From the NCBI GenBank assembly GCA_030674185.1, contig CM060312.1:74516737-74580736 (forward strand): a stretch of 64,000 nt of DNA, in the 5' to 3' direction. Below, in pieces: positions 46,646 to 57,757 of this stretch. Both the position numbers and the translations under genes were made by a program. The notes below the pieces were generated by a model, which saw only the letters and a program-made list of their open reading frames with translations, was not told where the DNA came from and did no database searches. This DNA comes from Monoplex corrugatus (Eukaryota; Mollusca; Gastropoda; Littorinimorpha; Ranellidae). How positions within the stretch are numbered: the stretch's first letter is position 1; each line of letters starts with the position of its first letter.

Positions 46646-47702
46646 TAATATGCGTCATTAACAGACTGTACGTTGATCAGATCAAATGGATGTCCAAACA
46701 ACCACTTCATATTATGTATGTATGTTTTGTATCATAATTGTGTGATATATAATTATACATGATTAAAAAAACAAAGTTATGGAACGACAAAAAAATGTTT
46801 TGTATCATAATTGTGTGATACATATACATGCTTAAAAAAAACAAAGAACAGATAAACTGAAATATGAACTGCCAAGCCATTTTAACAATACCTATTATTA
46901 AAAAAAAATACCATCCAAAGTATACCTTTAAACTTCTCAGGGTCACTGTGACCTTGAACGAGCTTCTGTGATCTTGAATAAGCTCCGCTTGAAACAATTC
47001 TTGATGCTGTGCATCGAGGACAACAGCAGGTTTTCACAATAGTGAAAACCAATATCAAATTTTGTCGAAAATTTCTGAAAAGTGTTCTTACATAATTCCT
47101 TCCCAAAAATGATTTGGGTTGTCTGAATGACCTTGAACTTAACACGTTATCCTTCAAACCTACGCATTTGTGAGACTTAAACGGTCCACACCTTTGCAAA
47201 ACACATGCACGCACACATACACACGGACACACACACACAAACAAACAAATAGACACACACACACACTAAGAAACACACACACACACACACAGGGACGAAA
47301 CTACAGTAGACGATGGGAAACGATCTAGGAAAGAATGCTTGATCGCTGAACTTGAGTTACTTCCCTTACACCGTCACCGTAAGACACAATTTCGGCATTA
47401 TCACGAAGACTTGATTTACCATCATGCGTGGGAGAAAATTACGGGCTTGATACCACACACACATACACACACACACACACGTGAGCGCGCGCACACACAC
47501 ACACGCTTTACTGAATCAAACTACAAGATGCAATTCTCTCTCTCTCTCTTTTGTTTATCTGTCTCTGTCTCTCTCTCTTTGTGTCTCATCTCCCTCTCAA
47601 TGTCCTATATTATGTGTGTAGTAATGCATTTGTTTAGAGTGTTCATAAAGACACGCGTATATGAATTGTTTATTTTTTCATGTACATACTGCCTTGCTTT
47701 TT
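46646..47702. other. Non-coding stretch with small duplications and CA runs
   Basis: A ~80-bp tandem duplication (TATGTTTTGTATCATAATTG at 46719 and a near-identical start at about 46794). A hormone-response-like palindrome at 46941-46953, a perfect 9-bp-arm hairpin at 47029-47050, and (CA)n runs at 47215-47292 and 47455-47506. No gene is supported. Confidence 0.5.
46941..46953. promoter_or_regulatory. GGTCACTGTGACC palindrome (nuclear-receptor-type inverted repeat, 3-bp spacer)
   Basis: Perfect half-sites GGTCA and TGACC separated by CTG, the classic steroid-receptor arrangement. The right half extends to TGACCTTGAA, which also fits a monomeric ERR/SF-1 site. It lies in apparently non-genic DNA, so a regulatory role is unproven. 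Confidence 0.3.
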
Positions 47703-48140
47703 AACTCTTTGACTCCCGACATGTAAGATATAGACTGTGCGCGCCTGTCTTCGAGCGTTCAGGCGAAACGGCCCCACCGCTGGCTGCAAGTGGCCGCCAT
47801 TTTGGGACCTAGCAGAGCTCAGCTGTCTGTTGTTTATACTCTGTGTAAATGAGTGACGGACAGAGGGGAAAGCCAGGCCTATGAAACGATTTCCCTTTTC
47901 TTTTTCTGTTTGAACAGCCCCATGCCACACAAAAGGTTCCAGATATTTCCGTACCTCATATGGCAAAGTATTTGATATTACCAGAAAGCTCAAAACGTGA
48001 TCTTTGCGAGCATACTATTTTCAAATAAGAACTTCCAACACTTATACGCATCGCTACGACAAGAACAATGCCAGATGCATGCTCACGTCCCAGTGGTAAC
48101 TGTACTGTGCTGTACTGAAGTCTAAAAGAACCTTTGACAC

Positions 48141-48209
<69 letters not shown>

Positions 48210-48659
48210 CGAGCGAGAAAGAGAGAGAGAGTGTGTGTCTGTGTGAGAGAGAGAGAGAGAGGAGAGAGCAGTCAATTTAGATGGTGAAGTTTATAATAAC
48301 TCGTGAATTCCCACCCCTGGTACCTAGCAGACAGTTTATCAAGGAAGATAGTGTAGACCTAACAGATGGCATTGGAATTTCCTGGTCAGGGGGGTCACTT
48401 AGTCCATTGTCCCTTAGCTAAAACCTTCTGCTAAACATTACTGGTAGTTGTTCCCGATATTTCTTCAACAGTGAAATACGTTTTTCAGTCAAATAAACAC
48501 GCCAGTCATTACTAAATTGTATTACGCCCAGCTGCCGACAACGAGCAGACCGGTCCTCGGTAGATGGTGGCGCGATGGGGCCACTCGCAGACAGGCACGC
48601 GCAGTCTGTAATAGATCTTAGATGTCTGTGATTGTTAACCATGATAGCAAAGCAATAAA
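47703..48659. other. Unrecognised stretch between two halves of a fold-back repeat
   Basis: Begins with AACTCTTTGACTCCCG and is followed at 48660 by AGGGAGTCAATGGGTTAAG, the two ends of the fold-back family. A composite (TC)n-(CA)n-(GA)n microsatellite is at 48144-48262. The 74-codon minus-strand frame at 48418-48642 is unrecognised and not supported as a gene. Confidence 0.4.
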
Positions 48660-48763
48660 ACTTAAGCTGGTTGATAGACTAAGGGAGTCAATGGGTTAAG
48701 TTTTTGCATTTGGGGGATAGTGTGCGAGAGTTGAAGAGGGTTGTACCGTTTAGCAAAAGCGCC

Positions 48764-49027
48764 TCTGTCTGTCTGTTTTTCTCTCTCTCTCTCTCCCCCT
48801 CCCTCTCTCCCTCCCTCCCTCCCTCTCCCTCCTTCTCTCCTCTCTGTCTCTGTCCGTCCTCTCTGTCTGTCTCTCTCCCCCTCTCTCTCCCCCTCTCTCT
48901 CCCTCCCTCTCCTTCTCTCCACCCAGTCTCTGTCCATCCTCTCTCTGTCTCTCTCCCTCCTCTCCTCTCTGTCCCTGTCTGTCCGTCCGTCATCTCTCTT
49001 TCTTTCTCTCTCTCTCTCTCTCCCCCC
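48764..49027. repeat. Polypyrimidine tract (CT/CCCT)n
   Basis: More than 250 bases almost purely C and T on the plus strand, a mirror-repeat-rich tract of the kind that forms H-DNA triplexes. Long ORFs on both strands across it are composition artefacts. Confidence 0.9.
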
Positions 49028-49059
49028 TCTGTTTGAGTGTCATATATATGTACTGATGC

Positions 49060-49430
49060 ATTTCTTTATTGGAGTTACTGAAGTTTCAAGAGGATTCGCC
49101 GAGCTCAGACAGCTCCATATGCGCTCTACCCAAATCCGCCAGCAATTGTCCGACATATTTCCTGAGCCTGCAGAAAACCCTATGCGTTGGCAAGGTCTTG
49201 AAATGGGGAGAAGGGACCTATCAAACACTAAGCTGACACCACGAAAATGATGGAAACACAAAGATGGGCAGCGATCAGGCCATTGGACCTATCAAACACT
49301 AAGCTGACACCACGAAAATGATGGAAACACTAATTATGGGCAGCGATCCGGCTAGGTTTAATGTTGTGGGCTGTGATTGAACTCAGGGTATCAGATCTTG
49401 AGTCCATGGCTCTACCAACTAGCCCGTGAG
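49060..49430 (-). mobile_element. tRNA-derived SINE with 69-71-bp tail duplication
   Basis: On the minus strand the head has GGGCTAGTTGGTAGAGC (A-box) and GAGTTCAATCAC (B-box). The tail segment GGACCTATCAAACACTAAGC...GGGCAGCGATC is present twice in tandem (about 49216-49284 and 49285-49355). A related tail without a clear head is at 62165-62300. Upstream on the minus strand the body has GCCAACGCATAGGG and CTGCAGGCTCAGG. Confidence 0.6.
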
Positions 49431-50299
49431 CATTTTGAGTTTTCCTAAACATACTCATATATGGTGAGTAGAACTGAAAACAATGCATTGAAAAGTAAAC
49501 GTTTCTAACGTGTAAATCGAACGCAGGTGTCCTTCTGTCGTTCAGTGCTCTCTTATGCTTTATTACTTACCGGTACCTGGTAGCCTACAGTCAAATTTGT
49601 GTCATAATGACTGATGTGATGCATCTAGTGTGTTAGCTTGTGGCTGTGTGCTTGTCACCTCTTGCTTTCAGCTGCACTGCTGGCTAGCACTGCTGCTTGC
49701 AGCTATGGGAAAAGGAGAGCATAATGCGTAAGTCTCTCTCTGTCAGTATATAGTCTCTCCATCAGCAACCCCTACGTTGTGCCTCATCCTGGCGACATGT
49801 GGTAACTGAGCAACTCACTGACTCGGGGATAAAACGCGAGGGACTCTGAGGAGGTTTGGGCCCTAGACGTGCGGCACGTAGTTCCACCGGCGTGTGGACA
49901 TGCCCTGGCGCCCACGAACCAGACGTCCAGCTATGGGTACATAGCACCACCGCTTTGTGGGGTTTTCGGGAGAGTCCAAGGCTAAGGAAGTAAGCCCTAA
50001 CAGAAAATCATCACTCCTTTGTGGTTATCTCGGAAGAGACCACTGTTAAGGGAGCAAACCCTGATAGACAATCACCCACACTGCCTTGTGGGTAGTTGTG
50101 GGAATGACAGTCTAAAGGAGAGTCCATACAAAACCCGACGATGGAAGGCAACGGGAAACCACCATCGCATAAGATAAACATGACCGGCCAAAAGAGAACG
50201 GAGCTAAACGACGTTCGTGGAGGCTCCCGTGGAGCACCTCCATCCAGCAGGGACTGTCAAGCTGTGCAGGTGAAGCCGTTCATCATCAAGATACTGCGA

Positions 50300-51288
50300 A
50301 CAGACTCAATATCAAAATTGCTATTTGGAACGTAAGAACATTACTGAAAAAAGAAAATTAGAAAATGTCAAGATAGAGATGCAAAGGATTAACATTAATG
50401 TTTTAGGACTAGGGGAGGTGAGATGGAAGGGGCAGGCTTGATAAGATCAGGCAAGCATGAAATTATGTATTCTGATGGAGACACACATGAAAGATGTGTA
50501 GGCATCACAATGGACAGTGACAAGTCTATCAAAGGATAGTGGGTAATATCAGACCAAGTTTTATTTGTTACATTGGATGGCAAGCCATTTGATATCAACA
50601 TCATCCAAGTATATGCACCAACATCCGCTAGTACTGAGGAAGAAACTGACAATGTCTACGAAAAATTAGAGACAGCTAAGGCTCAGTGTATATCACAGGA
50701 CATTACAATAATAATGGGAGATTTTAATGCTAAAGTGGGACAGGAGAGAGTGAATGACATAGTTGGACCTCCTGGTCTTAGCACACAAAATAAAAGGGGA
50801 GAGAAACTTGTTGAGTGGGCACAAATAAATGAATTCATAATAGGAAATCAAGCTGATTTGATCCTGATAAATAAACATAACCATTATCAGGTGCAGACTG
50901 CAACAGTGACCACAATCCTCTAACGGGAAGATGTAGGCTGAAACTAAAGAGAAGAAAGCAAACCAAAAAGTAACATCAAAATAAATCCTAGACTCTTAAA
51001 CACAGATGAATCGACTGGTGAAAATGTAACACGTTCAAAACTGGTGGAAGTCAGGAGCGATGGATAAAGTTGAGAAACTCGATAAATGAAGCTCGCGAAG
51101 AAACCTCTAGAATTGAAAGAAAAGCATAGAAGAAGAACTGGTTTACAAAAGAAATTATAGGCTTGATGGAAGAATGGAAGAGGGCTAAAAGATAATGGAA
51201 AGAATACAAAAAGATACACAAGGAAATCAGGAATAAGTGCAATGAAGCTAAGAAAGCTTGGTTGGAAACAAAGTGCAATGAAATACAC
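50300..51288 (+). pseudogene. LINE endonuclease and N-terminal RT linker, frameshifted
   Basis: The domain nicks target DNA to prime reverse transcription. KIAIWNVRTLL at about 50310 (catalytic Asn), GLGEVRWKG at about 50405 (catalytic Glu), IIQVYAPTS at about 50600, IIMGDFNAKVGQE at about 50711 (Asp-Asn) and, in a shifted frame, NSDHNPLTG at about 50895 (Ser-Asp-His) are all recognisable. The frame breaks several times, so no protein is made. The coding trace ends where the Tc1 element begins at 51289. Confidence 0.8.
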
Positions 51289-52913
51289 TACGCACAAAAA
51301 GTTAAGGATCACTTGCACAAAAATTCATAACTTTCAAAATTAGAAAGCCAATGCGTTGAAGTTTGGCAAACATTAATTCCATGCTTTAGTGATAACGATA
51401 CACAATTGCCTTCAATTTCGAGCAATCGTTTGGTGTGTACATTTGATCAAAGTGGGTACGTATCGAAATTTGATTTCCCAAAGTCATTGAAATCACAAGA
51501 CAGGGCATTCTGATGCTCCCAAAAGTTCAGTAATGCGTGTAACCGCCATGGCTGTTCTGGCACTCGACGCAGCGAGTCCTCATCGAGTTGACCAGGTTGG
51601 TGAAGATCCTCTGTGGAAGCGCCTGCCACTCAGCCTGCAGCATCTGGTAGAGGTGTTGGGCATCCCTGGGAGGGGGGTGGTTGCTCCTCACTTTGCGATC
51701 CAGCTCATCCCAGAGGTTCTCAATCGGGTTGAGATCGGGACTGCATGCTGGCCACTCCATTCTGTTGACTCTAGACTGCTGCAGGAAGTCGTTGACCACC
51801 CTTGCCCTGTGGGGGCGAGCGTTGTCATCCTGGTAGACAGCCGTCGGTCCCATCTGCTGCAGTGTAGGCATAGCCAGCGGTCGAAGGATCTCATCCTGGT
51901 ATCGGAGGCCAGTCAGGTTACCCTGTACATGATACAAGGGTGTTCTGTGGTGAAGGCTGAAGGCCCCCCAGACCATTACAGAACCTCCACCAAAGGCCAC
52001 CTTTTCTTGGACAGTGGTGTCAATAAAGCGTTGCCTTGGGCGCCTCCAGACCCTCAGTCGGCCGTCGTTGTGGTTCATGGTGAAGCGTGATTCATCACTG
52101 AACAGGACCTGGGACCATTGCTGACGTGTCCACCTCACGTGACGTCTGCAGAAGGCGCGGCGTGCTGCCCTATGGGCTGGAGTTAAGCGTGGCCGTACAG
52201 CTGGGCGACGAGAACGGAGGTTAAACCCATGAAGGCGGTTCCGTATGGTCTGCTGGCTGATGTGATGTTAGTAGCCACCCTCAGCTGCCTTCGAATGATG
52301 CTGGAAGAGGCTGTTCTTGTCTGCAGGGCTTGTCGTTCAATGAGACGATCTTCACGTGGGTTTGTCTTCTTCGGTCGACCAGATCTGCGTCTTTCATGGA
52401 CCCTCCCAGTGGCTGTGAAGCGTTGAATCAGTCTGACAATGACCAAGATGGACACCTGAAGTCGCCTGGCCACTTCTCGCTTGGGAACACCATCTTGGAA
52501 CCATGCAACAGCTCGTCCCCTCTCAAACTCGCTCAATTTTCGTCGTGGAGGCATTGTCAGATCAGGCCTACTACTGGTGGAATGTCTTCTTATAAAGCCA
52601 AGCAAGAGACAGCATCTCACACATAAACAGCAGTGCTTGCACGTGCATAATGGTTTTTCCATCTGGCTTGTGCAATGTGTTCAGGCAGAACGGTCCAAAA
52701 CAAGGTCCTTTTTCGCAAGTTTCCGCTTTTCCGTTTGCGGCCAAGCTCAGTAGTAGAGAATCCCGTGCAATTTTCGCACTAACACAACATCGCACACTTA
52801 CAGTTGAACAAGAATTCATAACAATTTGGCTGGACTGAGAAATAAATAACAGTAGCGAACTGAGTTTATTACGCACCTGTTTTCTCATAGTGATCCTTAA
52901 CTTTTTGTGCGTA
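51289..52913 (-). mobile_element. Tc1-like DNA transposon, family A, copy 2, nested in the LINE
   Basis: Bordered by TA at 51289-51290 and 52912-52913, with the same perfect 23-bp inverted ends as copy 1. Length without TA is 1621 bp, one base shorter than copy 1, matching one deleted base in the transposase. Removing it rejoins the LINE coding trace (...KCNEIH and then LEDRHKTD). Confidence 0.95.
51527..52554 (-). pseudogene. DD34E Tc1-type transposase, single one-base deletion
   Basis: The start ATG (52552-52554) and codon 4 CGA are intact, unlike copy 1. One base is missing at about 52263 relative to copy 1 (TGATGTGATG instead of TGATGTTGATG), shifting the frame within the second DNA-binding domain after about residue 95. 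The catalytic part beyond it is open and keeps FSDESRF, YQDDNARPHRA and NPIENLWDE. A few amino-acid changes separate the copies (for example VSILVIVRLI here). The two copies carry different single disabling lesions. Confidence 0.93.
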
Positions 52914-54690
52914 GCTTAGAAGACCGACACAAAACAGATCCTAAGTTTATGGACAGAAACGTTGAAGAAATTGCCCACAGGAAAAGACCGTGCACATCAG
53001 CGTTTGTTGCGTGAAATTTAGAGACGGTACGTTTATTATGGAAAAAGACAAAACGTTAGATAGATGGAGAGAGTAGGCTGGCGACTTTTTTTTTACGATG
53101 ACAGAAACAAAGAACATATAATAAGAAAGAACGTTGAAGGACTACCCATAATGAAAGATGAAGTTAGAGCCCCGTTGAAAAAATAAAACCGGAAAAAGCC
53201 CCAGGACCAGACAATATTACTACAGAAGTGATTTAGGTTCTAGATAAATTTGGTAGTAAAAAAGTAACAGTCCTCCTAAATGAAATTTATGGCACTGGAA
53301 AAATCCCGAAAGATGTGTCAAAATCAATTGTCTTTACACTTCCAAAGAAGACAGGGACTATAGAATGCGAACTCCATCGTATACTCATCTTGATGAGTCA
53401 TATAACGAAGATTCTATTAAGAATAGTCATGATGAGGACAAGGACCAGAATCAAAAGAGAAATAGCAAAAGAACAATATGGATTTGTCGAAGGGAAAGGA
53501 ACTAATAATGCCATATGTATCCTAAGAACTCTCATAGAAGGGTCAATCGAGTAGAATAAGGATTTATGTTTATGCTTTGTTGCTAATACCAAGGCTTTTG
53601 ATCGATTAAGACACGAAAAATTGATCAGCCAACTGGAAAGGCTCAATGTTAATGGAAAAGAAAGAATAATAAGGAATACGAATTGGGAACAAACAGAAGC
53701 ACTGATAATAGAAAACGATATAAGCTCTTTCCAAAATATTAAAAGAGGGGTCAGGCAGGGTTGTGTTCTGCACCAGATTTGTTTTCACTTTACAGTGAAA
53801 CTATCACGAGAAACCTGGAAGAATACCCTGGAATAATAAATAATAAACAACCTTCGTTACGCAGATGACACCGTTCTTATCGCAGAAAATAGAAAAAGAC
53901 CTACAAAATCTAGTGAAAATAATAGAAATAGAAAGGAGAAATAAAGGGCTTCAGCTAAACATAAAGAAGACTGAAGTCATGGTAATCGGTGAAAAACGAG
54001 AAATCCTCTCTTGCAAAATAACAGCAGATGACACAACACTGAGACAGGTTGATAAGTTTAAATATCTGGGAATGGTCATTTCACCAGACGGCAGATGCAC
54101 ATCAGAAATAGTACAATCGGCCAAACTAAAATGGCATTGAAGAAAATGAAAAGCGTTCTTACCAACAAGTGGGTGGTATCAATTAACATCAGGAAGAGAG
54201 TTTTTGAGTGTTGTATAGAACTGATACTGTTTTACAGTTGTGAGTCGTGGACAATCAACACGCCAAGTCAGGACAAGACTAAGGCAGCTGAAGTGTGATT
54301 TCTATGAAGAATGTTAAAAGTTCCATGGACAGCAAAGGAAACAAGACAGTCTTGAAGGAGGCAGACACAAAAAGAACATTAATGAAGAAAATAGAAACAA
54401 ACGATATAGTCTTGAAGAAGGCAGACACAAAAAGAACATTAATGAATAAAATTAGGAAAGGACAAGCAACATTTATAGGACATTTTATGAGGCAAGAGAA
54501 ATTAGAGCACCCAGTCACAACAGGAAAGCCGGAGGGAAAAAGAGCACCAGGTCGACCGAGGGAGAAACTATTGGACAGACTTGCACGGTGGATAAAGACA
54601 GCGAGGGATGGAGACGTACTTGCAGCGACAAGGGATAGATTCGTAAGGAGGGCCATAATCGCCAACGCCATATTGTAGGGCACATCATGA
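52914..54690 (+). pseudogene. LINE reverse transcriptase and C-terminal region, frameshifted
   Basis: Recognisable in order: EKAPGPDNITTEVI (about 53185), IPKDVSKSIVFTLPKK (53304), MSHITKILLR (53393), AKEQYGFVEGKGTNNAI (53467), TKAFDRLRHEKLISQLE (about 53592), GVRQGCVL (53749), LRYADDTVLIAEN with the catalytic YADD at 53858-53869, GLQLNIKKTEVMVIGE (53947), KYLGMVISPDGRCTSEI (54060), and finally GHFMRQEKLEH and GKRAPGRPREKLLD. A ~66-bp stretch near 54345-54455 (EADTKRTLMKKI) is tandemly duplicated. Stops and frame changes between segments make it a pseudogene. Confidence 0.85.
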
Positions 54691-54700
54691 TGATGATGCT

Positions 54701-55203
54701 CGTAAGTTTAAAGAGACGATGGAGGTTCTGTACAACTTTAGAACAAAAAAAGAGAAGAAAAACATGCAAACACAAGTACCCTCGCTATCAATGGAGCACC
54801 CCCCCCCCCCCCCCCACACACACACACTACATGTGCTTCCAACAGCCAAACCAAAAGAGTGCGTGCAGGTCATTATAAAAAAAGTGACAAAACAGAGACG
54901 GAAGCACACACACATAAACATTCAGCATACAGGATATTAGCCAGCCATCGGGCAAATACAGAACCAAACTCGGGGATTAACACATTCCTTGGCTTCCTAG
55001 CTGTCGAAGCGAAAGGTCACTACTGACGTCATCTTAGCCATTCCATTATATTAAACCATGGAGGACACTCACACTAACACCACTGCACTCTTGCACGCAA
55101 AAAATAAACGAAACAAAAGCTACCACTCACGTATGCATACATACACAACAACGCAACCAACCATCCATCCACCCATACGCACGCACGCGCGCGCACGTTC
55201 ACT

Positions 55204-55236
<33 letters not shown>

Positions 55237-55251
55237 ATACACACACACACA

Positions 55252-55302
<51 letters not shown>

Positions 55303-55324
55303 TCGCAAGGAACAAATCACCTTG
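54701..55324. other. Non-coding stretch with homopolymer and CA runs
   Basis: A 17-base C run at 54799-54815 joined to (CA)n, and an interrupted (CA)n/CG run at 55198-55300. No gene is supported. Confidence 0.6.
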
Positions 55325-55605
55325 ATACAGTCGTTAGTGCGACAGACAACCGATTGGAAGTTTGCTAGTTCGAATGCCATCAGTCTTTGTCATAATCAAC
55401 GTGGGATTTTTCAGGTCCAGTTGGCTCCTGCCCAAAGTTCAGCGTGGGCTTATTGGAAAGACTGGGACCGCGCCATCGAATCTTGCCCACTTCGTGGATG
55501 CGTCAGTGCGAATGTCGATAAAATCTACTGACCAAGACCGTGTATGTCTGTATCTTTCCTGCCGTGTTAATGCCAAGCTATACTACTATGAAATAAAGCA
55601 GGCGT
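55325..55605 (+). mobile_element. tRNA-derived SINE
   Basis: The head has a tRNA-like region with a good B-box, TAGTTCGAATGCC (about 55365-55377). The body carries GGGATTTTTCAGGTCCAGTT, AGCGTGGGCTTATTGG and TTCGTGGATGCGTCAGTG. It ends in an AATAAA-containing tail. No complete tRNA fold, so not a tRNA gene. Confidence 0.6.
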
Positions 55606-55938
55606 ATATTATAGCATTGTCAAGCAATCTCTTTCCAGAATAGAACTACTTAGCATCATAATAATCATTATCAATGTCATACCCTTACAACAAAATAATT
55701 CAAACTCTGTGGCTATGGTGGCCTCAAAATTGATACAAATTGCACACACACACGAGCGTGCGCGTAGATGTACAAGCTCAGTGTTTACAGATGATTACTA
55801 TGATTTGTTACAGGATTGAAAGGAAAATGGTTTAGTTTGACACTCTGGACAGGTTCAGTTTCCATATCCAACATGGTGGCGTACGTTATCCAAACAATTG
55901 AATGAATGAATAAAGAAAAAACAACAACAACAAAACCA

Positions 55939-55986
<48 letters not shown>

Positions 55987-56384
55987 ACACACACGAGAAT
56001 AATTATAAGCGAGTGGCTTATGAAGCGAATATAACACCGCATTTGTTGGGGTGCAGCAGTTACAGATGGTAATCATTCCCACAAGAAAGCACGCTAGTAA
56101 AACTGAATTTTCGCTGCCTCAGAGGTGTTGATCGCACGCCAGTCATTCCGGCTTCACAACGAACCACCAACTCGAGGTTCATTTAATGGAAGTCCCAGTG
56201 CCAGGAAGCCCATGGGAGCCAGAGATGCCGACTGCAATCAAACCACCCACCAGAGGAGATCCTGCACTATTGCTGCGTAATTTCGGAGGAGTTTTGATGT
56301 TCTGATCCAAATTACTAAGAAAACTGCCTGTTAATCAAGGCTTTTATGAAAGCACTAGGAGCCTCAATAAAGATATTTAATCTT
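55606..56384. other. Non-coding stretch with (CA)n
   Basis: (CA)n at 55938-55994. The remainder has no gene or recognised repeat. Confidence 0.55.
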
Positions 56385-56495
56385 TTGACTCCCGCCAGCA
56401 TCCTGCATTGTCAACCTCGCTAGCAAAGCAAAAACTTAACTCTTTGACTCCGTCGTCCTATCCACCAGCTTCCTGCAGGAGTCAAAGGGTCCATA
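56385..56495. repeat. Fold-back repeat, copy 2 (one arm truncated)
   Basis: Contains CTTTTGACTCCCGCCAGC, ACTCTTTGACTCC and CTTCCTGCAGGAGTCAAAGG. The right arm is shortened just after the CTGCAG centre. Confidence 0.6.
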
Positions 56496-56627
56496 TTGGG
56501 CAAAACCAAGTCAACACCATTCAGCCATTATACTCCAAAGCAACTAGTTCGCTACGGTACTTACATAGGGTACTATTAGAGAGTAGTTCCGTACCTCGGT
56601 TGGAGTTCGTCAGGGCTGCTTTCTGTT

Positions 56628-57650
56628 CCCCCCCCCCCCCCCTCCATGCTTTTCAACATATTCCTGAGAACGCACCATGACTTGACAAACTTCATGATCA
56701 TGTCCGTACGGTCAGCGTTGGAAGAAGAACCATCACGAGCCTTCGGTTTGTAGATGACACTGATGGCCTGGCAGCAGTGTGCAAGAACTCGTCAAGCATG
56801 TTAGAAGATAAGATGAAACAACGACAAGACATGACATGGAGATCAGCGCTGAGATAACGAAGTTGATTGCTGGCCACAACACCACCATCACCACTGACAT
56901 GGACTGAAACTAGGAATTGTTCAACACTTTATTTAACTGGGATCCATTACTAGCAATCAGGGATCCGAACAAAATGACCTCTCGAGGCAGCAAAGACAAC
57001 ATCAGCACTGGCCAGGCTGAAACATGTATGAAAAGATTGGAAGATCTGTATGAAATACGATACCAGGCTCTTATGTGCATGATATATTCCGTTTTTTTTT
57101 ATATGCATACCAGAATGAATCCTCACAGCGGACTTAGAAAGAGGATTCCGAGCCATGGAAATGATGTTATCCCAAAATACTAAACATCAGGTAGATTGAT
57201 TATATCGCATTTGCAACAAGTGCATCCTAAAATACTAAACATCTGGTAGATTGATTATATCGCATTTGCAACAAGTGCATCCTAAAATACTAAACATCTG
57301 GTAGATTGATTATATCGCCATTGAACAAGCGCGCTAAACATCTGGTAGATTGATTATATCGCCATTGAACAAGCGCGCGAAACTCACCAAACAGCACAGT
57401 GGACCACATGAAGATCTACAGACATCAGTGAAGCAAAAAGAAAACAATGTTGATATGGGCATGTAACAAGATCCAATGGCCTTGCTAAAATCAGTTCTCA
57501 AGGATCTGTTGAGGGAAGGAAATGGATGGGAAGACGGAAAAAGCGATGGACTGACAACATGGCGAAATGGACAAAAAATATTCTCAGAGACCTCAAGCTC
57601 CGGCACTCAACCGACAGAGCTGGAGAAATCTAGTGAACGCTTCTTTAATC
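56628..57650 (+). pseudogene. Older LINE remnant: reverse-transcriptase end and C-terminal region
   Basis: Begins in a 15-base C run, then LFNIFLRTHHD, and in another frame RTISVGRRTITSLRF-like followed by VDDTDGLA, the decayed YADD box. Later come LTADLERGFRAMEMM and, at about 57445-57630, a GHVTRSNGLAKISSQGSVEG-type stretch, GRRKKRWTDNMAKW and STDRAGE. The family differs from the LINE at 49744-54700. Stops, frameshifts and an internal tandem repeat (57172-57385) show long decay. Limits are approximate. Confidence 0.7.
57172..57385. repeat. 55-bp (then 44-bp) tandem repeat inside the LINE remnant
   Basis: GTAGATTGATTATATCG occurs at 57191, 57246, 57301 and 57345, spacing 55, 55 and 44. Copies are nearly identical although the host LINE is badly decayed, so the expansion is recent. 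Confidence 0.9.
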
Positions 57651-57697
57651 TACACCATAGTAACTCTTCACGGAGTTCTAGGAGATAGGGAAGGAAG

Positions 57698-57698
<1 letters not shown>

Positions 57699-57755
<57 letters not shown>
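57699..57755. repeat. (CA)n(GA)n microsatellite
   Basis: A pure CA run followed directly by a pure GA run just after the LINE remnant. Confidence 0.95.

Positions 57756-57757
<2 letters not shown>

Larger units (their letters stand above)
49744..54700 (+). mobile_element. Near-full-length decayed APE/RT non-LTR retrotransposon (LINE), split by a Tc1 element
   Basis: Order: 5' UTR-like region with 2-3 tandem ~65-bp units (CCTTTGTGGTTATCTCGG marks at 49952-50100), APE-type endonuclease, reverse transcriptase, C-terminal region, and (ATG)n tail ending 54700. A 7-bp CGTAAGT at 49737-49743 and 54701-54707 may be the target duplication. Without the Tc1 insert the length is about 3.3 kb, fitting RTE-like compact LINEs, but I cannot fix the clade by eye. 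Many frameshifts and stops make it inactive. The same family supplies the fragments at 126-432, 12248-12359, 44920-45335 and 61290-62029. Confidence 0.85.

Noticed and set aside
48418..48642. 74-codon minus-strand ORF with a basic C-terminus
   Set aside because: It looks protein-like in part, but it has no homologue I recognise, no neighbouring exons and lies between two fold-back repeat ends.
48704..49036. Long Ser/Pro/Leu-rich and Arg/Glu-rich ORFs
   Set aside because: They span the (CT)n polypyrimidine tract and are composition artefacts. The same holds for the Gly-rich ORFs over 2006-2255 and His/Thr or Cys/Val ORFs over (TG)n runs.
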